A stretch of DNA of 64,000 bases from Bradyrhizobium ottawaense (lineage in GTDB: Bacteria > Pseudomonadota > Alphaproteobacteria > Rhizobiales > Xanthobacteraceae). The translations under genes and the position numbers were made by a program. Where the stretch lies: the NCBI RefSeq assembly GCF_002278135.3, contig NZ_CP029425.2:7292001-7356000 (forward strand), written 5' to 3'. Below the pieces are notes generated by a model. The model did no database searches and was not told where the DNA came from. It worked only from the letters and a program-made list of their open reading frames with translations. Positions 26,120-34,110 of this stretch are shown here, piece by piece (positions within the stretch are counted from its first letter, which is position 1; every line of letters begins with the position of its first letter).

Positions 26120-27047
26120 CGCCGAGCCACTCCCTTACACCGCCATAGCTGTTGCCGAGCGGTACAGCGTGCATCGATGGCAACGAGAAGGTCGCTGTCG
26201 GCGCAGTGATCATCGAGTCCGGCATCTGGGTTGCGACGATGACGGGCTTGGCAACAAGCCGGCAGGCCCTGACGAACTCCTTTTGCCGGCCCAGCACCTC
26301 CTCAGGGGGATTTCAACCCTGAGGTCGCCTCGCGCGACCATGATGGCGTCTGACAAGTGGATCATATCCCAATACGATCAAGCGCCATCGGGGTCTCGAT
26401 CTTGGCAACGCCACCGGCGGCCTCACCGATCAAAGCTCGTGCCTCGACCAGGTCAGATGGTTTCTGAACAAAGGACAGCAACCCAGTCGACGCCAAGCTC
26501 GAGGCCGAACGCAAGATCGGCTCGATCCTTCTTGGTTAGAGGCGAGATCTTGAGCAGCGCGCCTGGCAGGCTGGCGCCCTTGTGATCACGGATGACGCCG
26601 CCGATCACAACGCACGCCATTCTCCGTTCAGAACCGAGCTTTTCGACGACTAGCTAGACGAACGCCCATCGTCAATGAGCAGGGCCTGACCGGGATAAGC
26701 GGCTGCGAATATTTCTGGATGAGGCCGCGGGATTGACTGCTTCCCGCCTGTCTCTTAGCGCGAAGCAGACCGTCTCCCCGGCATCCAGCGCGAGCTTGCC
26801 TTCATCGAGCCGGCCAATGCGGATCTTCGGGCCTTGCGGATCCTGCAGCACGCCGATCGGCCGATTGAATTCCAGCTCCAGCGCACGGATCGAGACGAGC
26901 ACACGGGCGTGATCGTCATGGGTCCCCGCGGCTGAAGTTCAGCGTGAAAGTATCAGCCCCCGAAAGATAGAGCGCACAAAGCTTTTCAGGTGATGCGGTT
27001 GCCGACCCAACGGTTGCGACAATCTTGGCATGGCGTGAGCGGCGCAT
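26120..27047 (-). pseudogene. Pyruvate kinase pseudogene
   Basis: Pieces of pyruvate kinase can be read in several frames. The N-terminus runs MRRSRHAKIVATVGSATASP (ATG at 27047) and continues to LYLSGADTFTLNFSRG. Another frame then gives LVSIRALELEFNRPIGVLQD, DPQGPKIRIGRLDEGKLALD and AGETVCFALRD. Further on come VIGGVIRDHKGASLPG, KKDRADLAFGLELGVDWVAV and EFVRACRLVAKPVIVATQMP with DSMITAPT, after which similarity ends near 26180. Several frameshifts and stops make it non-functional, and the C-terminal domain is missing. Confidence 0.75.
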
Positions 27048-27192
27048 CGTGCCCCTCTAGTTCAGAAGATAAGTTCGGCATCAAACGAGATAGGGCCGCT
27101 CACAAGGTATTCAAAGCGAGCTGGCCGACGTTGCGCACTTTCGCTCTCTCCACCGTCCGTCGTTGCTGGACCAAGAGGTGAAAACACTGCAC

Positions 27193-28968
27193 TTATGCAC
27201 CGGATGCCGCCGCCGTCTGTCCCTGATGGGTGGATTGTACGATGCTGTTCACCGCGCGGTAGGCGAACACGATGGCTGGTCCGATCGTAATGCCGGCCCC
27301 AGGGTAGATCCCACGCATCGGTGAAGTCATGTCGTTGCCGCAGGCATAAAGACCTGCGATCGGCACGCCGTTTCCATTTAGGACCCTTCCGCCAGGATCC
27401 GTTGACAGGCCGGTCGCAGTTCCAAGGGTCGCCGGGACAATCGGGAGCGCAATGAATGGCCCGTTCTTGATAGCTCCAAGGTTCGGGTTTTTCTTTCCAA
27501 CCGCGGGATCTCCCAGGGTTCGGTTGAAAGCCGATTCACCGCGTTTGAAAAGCGGATCGCGCCCTTCAGCTGCGTGGGCATTATGTTCTTCAACGGTCTT
27601 TTGGAGCTCTTGCGGGTCGAGGCCCAATTCCGCCGCAAGCTCCGCAATCGTCCGGCCAATCTCGATGTAACCCAAGCGGGCATACTTCTTGATACTCAAA
27701 GTCCAGGGCCAGGGGAGCAGGTGTCCCATGCCTCTGAGGCGGACGAATTCCTTGTCGCAGATGAAATAGAACCGCTTGTCCGCCGGATAGCCGCTATTGA
27801 ACATGGCAAGACAGATGTCATGGTACGAATTGGATTCATTGACGAAGCGCTTAGCATTTGGCCCCACCGCGATGACACCTGGACGGCCACGATCGAGCCA
27901 GCCGTACGGGACCACTTGCGAGGAGCGGCCGTTCCTGAGGATCGACACGGGCGTCCAGAATCCACTCGATGCAACGTCATTATCGATCGCAGCTCCGAGC
28001 CTGCCTGCGAGCGCAATGCCGTCTCCTGTGACATCGCTGTGGGCCAGCGTATCATTGTGCTGGTGGGCTCGGCTGAGCTGGGCTCGCAATTTACCGTTCC
28101 GCGCAAAGCCACCGGTTGCCAGGATTACTCCGTGCGAGGCTCGGACGCGGAGATCCGTGCGATCCCGCTTGAGGAGTGCGCCAGTAACTCTCCCTCCCTC
28201 CCTCATCAGATCAACCGCTGGGCAGCTTGGCCAGATTTCAGTGTCGTATCTGCGAAGGCTTGCCAATAACCGCGCGATCAGAGCATTGCCGCCACTGAGT
28301 TCAGTGCCCCTCCTGTAGCGCAGCCGGTCGCCTGCGTAGCGGCTGACCCGGCGAAGGACGTGCTTGAGCGAGGCAGCCGACTGGAAGGGATTGAGAAAGC
28401 TTCTGACCTCGCCGGACGAAATCATCATGCCGCCGAGCACGACGCGAATCGGATCACTTATCAGGTCGAAATCCTTGCCGAGAAGCCGTCCGTCGTAAGC
28501 TGCGGGGCTCAGCGCCCGGCCCATGTCGATCCCGCCGATCTGGCTCGAATGATAATCCGGAGCGGAGGCCAGTGTGAACTTGACTTCACTCCCATTCTCC
28601 AAGCTGGCGAGCGCCGTTGGGCCGTCTTCAAGATAGGCATCCACGAAGTCGGGGCGATAGTAATCGCCAAGTTCGTGTTGCAGATAGATCTTCGCATTCG
28701 CAATCGAATCATCGATTTTCGCCGCTCGAGCCTGCATTGAGCATGGAACCCAGATCATGCCGTTCGAGAGGGCGGTCGTGCCACCGAGCCGGCCAGACTT
28801 CTCGCATACCGTCACGCGAAGTCCGGCTTTTGCCGCATAGAGCGCCGCGGACAGCCCGGCAGCGCCGCTGCCGATCACGAGCACGTCCGTCTCCCAATCG
28901 TGCGTCGGCTTGTTCGCTTTGGAGGAGGAAGCGGTACTAGGTTTCAATTTGGTGATCGGGTTGTTCAT
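27193..28968 (-). CDS. FAD-dependent dehydrogenase (fumarate reductase / 3-ketosteroid dehydrogenase-like)
   Basis: A 591-residue flavoprotein. The FAD-binding motif is TDVLVIGSGAAGLSAALYAA near residue 28. EKSGRLGGTTALSNGMIWVP follows. HGVILATGGFARNGKLRAQL is the internal ATG motif, and IAGLYACGNDMTSPMRGIYP followed by GAGITIGPAIVFAYRA forms the C-terminal FAD contact. This is the order in the fumarate-reductase/KstD superfamily, which (de)hydrogenates C-C bonds next to carbonyls. The ATG at 28968 overlaps the TIM-barrel gene by 4 bp (ATGA), so readings further upstream are artefacts. It is third in the UPF0261/TIM-barrel/FAD operon. No signal peptide is seen. The substrate is unknown. Confidence 0.8.
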   Translation of the reverse strand: MNNPITKLKPSTASSSKANKPTHDWETDVLVIGSGAAGLSAALYAAKAGLRVTVCEKSGRLGGTTALSNGMIWVPCSMQARAAKIDDSIANAKIYLQHELGDYYRPDFVDAYLEDGPTALASLENGSEVKFTLASAPDYHSSQIGGIDMGRALSPAAYDGRLLGKDFDLISDPIRVVLGGMMISSGEVRSFLNPFQSAASLKHVLRRVSRYAGDRLRYRRGTELSGGNALIARLLASLRRYDTEIWPSCPAVDLMREGGRVTGALLKRDRTDLRVRASHGVILATGGFARNGKLRAQLSRAHQHNDTLAHSDVTGDGIALAGRLGAAIDNDVASSGFWTPVSILRNGRSSQVVPYGWLDRGRPGVIAVGPNAKRFVNESNSYHDICLAMFNSGYPADKRFYFICDKEFVRLRGMGHLLPWPWTLSIKKYARLGYIEIGRTIAELAAELGLDPQELQKTVEEHNAHAAEGRDPLFKRGESAFNRTLGDPAVGKKNPNLGAIKNGPFIALPIVPATLGTATGLSTDPGGRVLNGNGVPIAGLYACGNDMTSPMRGIYPGAGITIGPAIVFAYRAVNSIVQSTHQGQTAAASGA

Positions 28969-29831
28969 TCCTGCCTCGGTGCAGATTTCTGCATTGATTG
29001 CTGACGCTTTCGCGGGAGCGGAACGGCTTTGAATTCTTCGGCTGCAGCTTTCACCGCCCGCTCGATCGGAATCCGTTCGATGGAGGAGGCGCCAACGAAA
29101 CCGACACATCCGGTAGACCGGTAGACTTCCGAGGTATCCTGGGGCTCGGCGATTGCCCCGCCATGGCAGAGAAGGATGACTTCCGGCCGAACGGCTTGAG
29201 CGGCAGCATTGATCTCGTTGATGCGCCTGATGGCCTCTTCGATCGACTGTCCCGCCTCATGACCCACAAGCCCGCCGCGCGTTGCGCCGACATGTGGGAC
29301 AATGCAGTCGGCTCCCGCGGCTGCCATCGCCTTGGCATCGTGCGGGCTTGCGACATAGGCGAGGGAGAAGATGTTCTTCTTGCGGGCCGCCGCGATCAGC
29401 TCGACCTCACGCTCGAAGCCGAGCCCGACGCGGCCACGACGCTCGCGCCATTTCTCACCCATCGTTGAAATGGTCGGGTAATTGATCACGCCGGAGAATC
29501 CGGCAGCCCAGAACTTGTCCAAGAGATCATCGAGCTCGAGCCGGAGGGGATCCCAGGCCTCGACACCGCCTATAACAGGAACCGAGGAGACGACGTTGCG
29601 GATCTCCGCCGCGAGCTCGAGCGTGCGCGCATTGGAATCGCCGATCCGGCTCGTCGGCAGCCCCATCAACCGCGACAGCCCGGTGCTGTAGACCACGAGC
29701 ATGTCGGCGCCGCCGAGAGCTGCGCATTTTGCGACGAGGCCGCAACTGCTCGCCGCGGCAAGCACTGCCTTTCCAGCCTCAACTTGAGCTGTGATCTTTG
29801 CGAGTATTTCGGCCCGATCAAACATCCGCAA
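28965..29831 (-). CDS. TIM-barrel protein of the phosphoenolpyruvate-hydrolase-like / Tm-1 C-terminal family
   Basis: A 288-residue protein. The family opening is FDRAEILAKITAQVEAGKAV, followed by GLVAKCAALGGADMLVVYST. Downstream are PVIGGVEAWDP, AGFSGVINYPTISTMGEKWR, AAGADCIVPHVGATRGG, LLCHGGAIAEPQDTSEVYRS and GFVGASSIERIPIERAV. These are the hallmarks of the family annotated as PEP hydrolase-like or TIM-barrel signal-transduction proteins, which also forms the C-terminal half of plant Tm-1. It overlaps the UPF0261 gene by 14 bp and the FAD dehydrogenase gene by 4 bp. The start may be TTG 29831 (better ribosome-site spacing) or ATG 29825. The catalysed reaction is not established. Confidence 0.8.
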   Translation of the reverse strand: MRMFDRAEILAKITAQVEAGKAVLAAASSCGLVAKCAALGGADMLVVYSTGLSRLMGLPTSRIGDSNARTLELAAEIRNVVSSVPVIGGVEAWDPLRLELDDLLDKFWAAGFSGVINYPTISTMGEKWRERRGRVGLGFEREVELIAAARKKNIFSLAYVASPHDAKAMAAAGADCIVPHVGATRGGLVGHEAGQSIEEAIRRINEINAAAQAVRPEVILLCHGGAIAEPQDTSEVYRSTGCVGFVGASSIERIPIERAVKAAAEEFKAVPLPRKRQQSMQKSAPRQE

Positions 29832-31053
29832 CTGATGAATCTCCTGGTGTCAATTGTTCGACGATCCACGATGCGGCCGCCTCCGCAAATTCCGGATCAT
29901 TGATGTGACAATCCAGCTCGCGGGCGATGATCGATCGCGGCAGATGTCGCCTGACCGCGTCGAACCAGGCCCTATCGGCTTCAGGGTTTCGAAAGATGCC
30001 GCCGTCCCGGTCATAGTCAGAGACCCCCTTGACCGGCCACAGAACGAGGGCGGGCGCCTTTGCTTGCGAAAGGCGCTCGGCTGTGAGCCTGCCTATGCGC
30101 TCATTCTCCGAGACGGTCGTACGCATGAGCGTCGTGAAGGGGGTATGCGAATAGAATTGGCGCTCCTTGAACTCGGCAGGCACGCTCGAGGGAGGGCCAA
30201 AATTTACCATATCGACGGCCCCCGGGGCGATGAGCTGCGGAATCATGCGGCGAGATGCTGCTTTGAGCCGACCCGGACCCGCACTAGCGGTGCCGCCGAC
30301 AAGCTCGTCAGCGAGCTCGGTTGTGGTCAGATCGAGCACCGCATCGAACTCGCCGGCGGACACGAGCTGCTCCATCTTGCGGCCCCCGGCGCCATTGGCC
30401 GGAAAGACAATCGCGTCGATGCCTGCCTCTGCCAGCCGCGCGACACAGCGATTTGCCGCCGGCGTCGTGACCCCAAAGGCCGTGATCGCAACCGTCTTCT
30501 TCTTCCGCCGATCCTGAGCGGGCACATAGCGCATCGCCGCAATGGCCCGCCCCGCATTGTCCAGAACGCGTTCGGTGAACGCGTTGATCCCGAAAAGATC
30601 GACCAGGGTCGGATAGAGGATGATGTCGTTGTGGAGGGCCAATTCGGCCAGGAGGGCTGGCCTCGCGCTGCTCACCAGTAGCTTCGGGAATCCATACGGC
30701 AAATCCGATACAACTTCACCGAAGACCGCGCTGCCTTTGCCGCCCGCCACGCCGACGATGGCGTCGATCGCACCTGATCGGAGGAGCTCCTTGACCTCTT
30801 CACGCGCGCTTGCAGCTATTTCCCGCAAGACCTCGGCGGGTGAAACCACGCGTGCATCGCTGCTGTTCCTCCGGTTTGATGTGCCTACATCAATCGTAAG
30901 AGTCTTGCGGCCCCACTGTTCGATGACGCGCGCGAGATAAGCGGTTTCGCGGCCCTTTGTGTCCAGGGTTGCGACGATCGCGGCCATGCCCGCAGGATCG
31001 CACCGCTGACCATCCCGGATCGACCTTTCGTCGTCCGCGTAATGGTGAGACAC
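29818..31053 (-). CDS. Tm-1-like ATP-binding domain protein (UPF0261)
   Basis: A 411-residue protein. MAAIVATLDTKGRETAYLAR is followed by LTIDVGTS, AIDAIVGVAGGKGSAVFGEV, GFPKLLVSSARP, KTVAITAFGVTTPAANRCVA and FPANGAGGRKMEQLVSAGEF. DLTTTELADELVGG and the C-terminal ARELDCHINDPEFAEAAASW complete the UPF0261 pattern. This domain is the N-terminal, ATP-binding half of tomato Tm-1. A GTG at 31053 behind AGGAGG is the likely start; an internal ATG at 30987 begins the conserved domain. It is first of the three-gene operon, about 80 bp downstream of the TTGGGTA repeat at 31134-31150. The biochemical role of bacterial members is unknown to me. Confidence 0.85.
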   Translation of the reverse strand: MSHHYADDERSIRDGQRCDPAGMAAIVATLDTKGRETAYLARVIEQWGRKTLTIDVGTSNRRNSSDARVVSPAEVLREIAASAREEVKELLRSGAIDAIVGVAGGKGSAVFGEVVSDLPYGFPKLLVSSARPALLAELALHNDIILYPTLVDLFGINAFTERVLDNAGRAIAAMRYVPAQDRRKKKTVAITAFGVTTPAANRCVARLAEAGIDAIVFPANGAGGRKMEQLVSAGEFDAVLDLTTTELADELVGGTASAGPGRLKAASRRMIPQLIAPGAVDMVNFGPPSSVPAEFKERQFYSHTPFTTLMRTTVSENERIGRLTAERLSQAKAPALVLWPVKGVSDYDRDGGIFRNPEADRAWFDAVRRHLPRSIIARELDCHINDPEFAEAAASWIVEQLTPGDSSVADV

Positions 31054-31133
31054 GATCTTCCTCCTGGACGTTTCTGGACACCTGGAGGTCTAGATCGGAG
31101 TGAAATGGCCCATAAGCCCGGATACGAGCGCGA

Positions 31134-31150
31134 TTGGGTAAAGTTGGGTA
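31134..31150. promoter_or_regulatory. TTGGGTA direct-repeat element B (10-bp period)
   Basis: TTGGGTA at 31134-31140 and again at 31144-31150, spaced by AAG, lies 81 bp upstream of the UPF0261 start. Period and unit are the same as at 25573, 31661 and 41157. Confidence 0.65.
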
Positions 31151-31302
31151 GCTCCAAGCGGCCATAGCAGCAGCCGCTTCATCCTGAGCGCCACCGTAAC
31201 GAGGGAAGCCGCCTCTCCCCTTTGCAAGGAGGCGAGCGTCAGCTGGCGGAGCTTTGTGGTTTGGGCCGCCCGCATCGTCGGCGCGCTCCGAGACAAAAAG
31301 AT

Positions 31303-31364
31303 GCCGCTGCCGGAATCTTCCAGCAGCGGCGCGAGTCAGGGAGGAAGCAGACGAGCCGGTCTGC
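31303..31364 (-). terminator. Double-hairpin terminator, relative of the 5519-5580 element
   Basis: GCCGCTGC...GCAGCGGC (31303-31330) and GCAGAC...GTCTGC (31347-31364) repeat the paired stem-loop seen at 5519-5580. On the minus strand the first stem is followed by CATCTTTTTGTCT, a terminator-like tail. It would stop leftward transcripts, including read-through from the long operon ending at 32298. Confidence 0.6.
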
Positions 31365-31660
31365 TAGCGGATCCGTAGGACGCAGCGATAGCTCGCCCGG
31401 AATTTTCTACCCGAGACGCTTCACGGGCCCTTTTTCAGAACGAGCCGAACTCGGGCAGCATCGGCAAATCGTATCCGGCTCACAGCAAGGCGCGGAGAGG
31501 CTACTCAAGCAAGAACGGCTATGACGGCGTTAGCGTTCATCGCATCCAGCCGAGCCCGGCTCCCCCGCCGAAGAAAGACATGACATTGCTCCCCCAAAGA
31601 TCGACGAGTGGTGGTCTAGACCTCGATGGAATGGCGTGTAAGATCGGCGAAAGGTTCAAA

Positions 31661-31676
31661 TGGGTAGGATTGGGTA
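31661..31676. promoter_or_regulatory. TTGGGTA-type direct-repeat element C (10-bp period)
   Basis: TGGGTA at 31661-31666 and 31671-31676, the second within ATTGGGTAGA. The two-unit, 10-bp-period pattern is the same as in the other three elements, with AA before the first unit. It ends six bases before the proposed GTG start of the rightward TIM-barrel homologue, so it would overlap the promoter or leader of that gene. Confidence 0.55.
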
Positions 31677-31681
31677 GAACC

Positions 31682-32293
31682 GTGAGAGCCAATGTCTTTG
31701 GTCGCCTTGCCGCAAGTCTCCCCTCGCCTCGCGGTGATCAGATAACGATCTATGCGCCGTCACTGCGGACTCTTCCGCAGAATGCCATGCTCGTCATGGC
31801 TACACTTCCTGTCATCGACTGGAACGACTGCCTCGTGCGGGACTTGCACGCGAGCCCCAAGGCGCCCCCTTGCTGCTATGCGGCCGTCGTCATGATCGAT
31901 CCCTTTGCCTGCTGGGAAGATCTCGGAGATCTGTTACAGGATGCAAAGATGACCGGAGTGACGAATTTTCCGCCAGCCTGCATGATTGAACGGACATCGG
32001 CAGGAGTGCCGCTCGATCGCGGTCAGGAGCTCGAGCTTCGCCGTATGGAGTGGTTTGCAAGGCGCGGGTTCAAAGTCCTGTTTATCGCGGCGGACGAGGC
32101 AAAGATGACAGCAGCGGAGCAACGGCTTGGTTCGCAGCTGGATGGGGCCGTCTATCTGCGACCCGAGGCGCTTGCGCTGCCGATTGGATCGGATATCGGG
32201 CTCGTAAGCCTTGGCTCTCATGGATCGTCGTCGGTACCGAGGTTCTCCCTGGAGCAGGCCGCCACGGCCAAGCAGCCGCTACGACGGGCATGA
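31682..32293 (+). CDS. Shortened, divergent TIM-barrel (PEP-hydrolase-like) homologue
   Basis: About 203 residues. QITIYAPSLRTL is followed by PVIDWNDCLV, PCCYAAVVMIDPFACWEDLG, KMTGVTNFPPACMIERTSAG, QELELRRMEWFARRGFKVLF and EQRLGSQLDGAVYL. These align stretch by stretch with the TIM-barrel domain of the neighbouring regulator (GVTNFPSVIHID, EIELLVKAAKRGLM). It lacks the first alpha/beta unit with the glycine-rich GAGIGSG loop and the final quarter with GGGPITKP. It may be a non-catalytic paralogue or a decaying gene. The start is uncertain: GTG 31682 or ATG 31787. It is convergent with the regulator gene, 4 bp apart. I found no internal frameshift, so it may still be expressed. Confidence 0.55.
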   Translation: MRANVFGRLAASLPSPRGDQITIYAPSLRTLPQNAMLVMATLPVIDWNDCLVRDLHASPKAPPCCYAAVVMIDPFACWEDLGDLLQDAKMTGVTNFPPACMIERTSAGVPLDRGQELELRRMEWFARRGFKVLFIAADEAKMTAAEQRLGSQLDGAVYLRPEALALPIGSDIGLVSLGSHGSSSVPRFSLEQAATAKQPLRRA

Positions 32294-32297
32294 GGCC

Positions 32298-34052
32298 TTA
32301 TTCGAGGATCCGCAGTTTCTTGATTTTATTGTAGAGGGTTTTGCGCGAAAGCCCGAGAGAGCGAGCAGTCTTGCCGCGGTGAAGCCGGTTTCTCTTCAAG
32401 CCCTCGATGATCCAGTCTCGCTCGGACAGCGAGGCCGCGGGCCGTGCGCCAAAAGGTGGCTCCAACAACGGCTTTAGCACCTCACCGGTGATGTGACTTG
32501 ATGGCAAGGTCACGAGCTGGTTCACGACCTGCCGCAACTCGCGCAAATTGCCTGGCCAATCGTGCCCCGCGAGCGCAAGGAATGCAGAGTTTTCTATCGT
32601 GAGCGTCTGGGCGCTGGAATCTCCTTTGGCTTCGACGGTGAAGTGTTGAACGAGTTGCGGCAGATCTTCAAGCCTGTCGGGTAGCGAAGGCAATTGGACA
32701 TCCAGCCCGGTAAAAAGGTCGAGAAGCCGCGCGCACAGAACCGTTTCAAGACCAGCGCCTCGGGCCACGGTCGCGGTGGCAATGATCCGGGCGTTGGAAC
32801 GCATGACAGTTACCCCGTTCAGAGGGGTAAATCCGCCTGTCTCGAGGTAATCGGCAAGGCGCTCCTGTCCATCGCGCGAAAGTTGGTCGACATGCAATAG
32901 CACGACGGCACCGTCACTCGACGCCTCCAGGAGTGACAATTGGCGTCTGCCGCTCTCAAGACGCTCGGCGCCGAACAACGGGCCAAGTATATCCATCGCC
33001 GGACCGGGGCGGCAATGAAACAACGCCGTTTTGGCGTGCCTGCGGTCGCTAAACGCGTGAACCAGGGTTGCTATTCTACGCTTGCCAGAGCCGGCCTCCC
33101 CCCAGATGAGGACCGGGCGGGGGGTCGCCGCAACGCGTCTGGTGATCTCAAGGATGCGCTTCATTGCCGAGGACTGTGCGATCACGCCGTGCCTGAAACC
33201 ACTCAACTGCAGCTGCCGTTCGAGCAGATCCACCTTCTCGCGCAACAGGTGGATGGTCTTGAAGCCCGACGTCACCTCGAGGACCGACATCTCCAGAGGC
33301 ACGCGGTCCAGCGAAGAGCCTCCGATGAAACCTTGGATTCCGGTCTCGCGGCAGATGTCGAGGAGTTCGTCCGGCTTCGTAATGGGGCCGCCCCCAAGCA
33401 GGCAGATGGTGCTCTTGTTGACGGATTGAGCAACGCGCGCAACGGCGCTCGTACGCGCTGCAAGTTCAGACAGGCTGACCGACGGATCGGCTCCGCTTTC
33501 AACCGCGCGGTTTAGATTGAAGTTGATGCAAATGGCCTCGGCGCCCGCTTCGACCATTCGACGCGCCTCGGATTGACTGCGCGTATAGGCAATTGTCATC
33601 AGGCCGCGTTTTGCAGCTTTCACGAGGAGCTCGATTTCCCGGGAGTAACCAAGACCACACTTCTCGAGCAATGACCTGCGCTCATCGTCGATGTGTATGA
33701 CCGATGGGAAGTTGGTCACGCCGCCAAATCCCCATTTGATGATCCGATCGAGCCAACGATCAACATCGAGCTCGGGGTCGAATGTACAGGTGCCGAAGAA
33801 GACCGGCAGTTTCGTGCTGGGCAGAATTTCGGTCCGTCCGAAGCTTGCCACGAATTCGTTACTATTGCGGATTGGGAGGATCGAGGCAGGCGAGGCCCCA
33901 CCCATGGCACGAAAACGGCCCGCATTGAGCGCGAGCACGAAATCGGCCCCCGCCCGCTCGGCGGCTCTGGCGGTCATGCCCGACCCGATCCCCGCACCAA
34001 GGACAAACGAACGGGAATTGCGGAAGAACTGCCTGATACCGGCTCCCTTCAC
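32298..34052 (-). CDS. TIM-barrel (PEP-hydrolase-like) domain fused to an NtrC-like AAA+ domain and Fis HTH
   Basis: About 584 residues in three parts. The TIM barrel (about 1-260) has FVLGAGIGSGMTARAAERAG, GVTNFPSVIHIDDERRSLL, TICLLGGGPITKPDELLDIC and GFIGGSSLDRVPLEMSVLEV. The AAA+ part has Walker A PVLIWGEAGSGKRRIATLVH, but the GAFTGA loop is absent (the region reads LFGAERLESGRRQLS) and Walker B is VVLLHVDQLS without the usual DE. HDWPGNLRELRQVVNQLV is the sensor-like segment. The C-terminal Fis helix-turn-helix is RNRLHRGKTARSLGLSRKTL. It should bind DNA without activating sigma-54. It is last in the carbohydrate operon. The GTG at 34052 is a tentative start; ATG 34157 would overlap the ATPase gene. 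Whether the barrel senses a ligand is inference. Confidence 0.75.
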   Translation of the reverse strand: MKGAGIRQFFRNSRSFVLGAGIGSGMTARAAERAGADFVLALNAGRFRAMGGASPASILPIRNSNEFVASFGRTEILPSTKLPVFFGTCTFDPELDVDRWLDRIIKWGFGGVTNFPSVIHIDDERRSLLEKCGLGYSREIELLVKAAKRGLMTIAYTRSQSEARRMVEAGAEAICINFNLNRAVESGADPSVSLSELAARTSAVARVAQSVNKSTICLLGGGPITKPDELLDICRETGIQGFIGGSSLDRVPLEMSVLEVTSGFKTIHLLREKVDLLERQLQLSGFRHGVIAQSSAMKRILEITRRVAATPRPVLIWGEAGSGKRRIATLVHAFSDRRHAKTALFHCRPGPAMDILGPLFGAERLESGRRQLSLLEASSDGAVVLLHVDQLSRDGQERLADYLETGGFTPLNGVTVMRSNARIIATATVARGAGLETVLCARLLDLFTGLDVQLPSLPDRLEDLPQLVQHFTVEAKGDSSAQTLTIENSAFLALAGHDWPGNLRELRQVVNQLVTLPSSHITGEVLKPLLEPPFGARPAASLSERDWIIEGLKRNRLHRGKTARSLGLSRKTLYNKIKKLRILE

Positions 34053-34110
34053 CTCAGCCGTCCGCCTGTCGATCCTGAGCCGCGCATCATCGCACGGCTC
34101 TACGTGAAGA

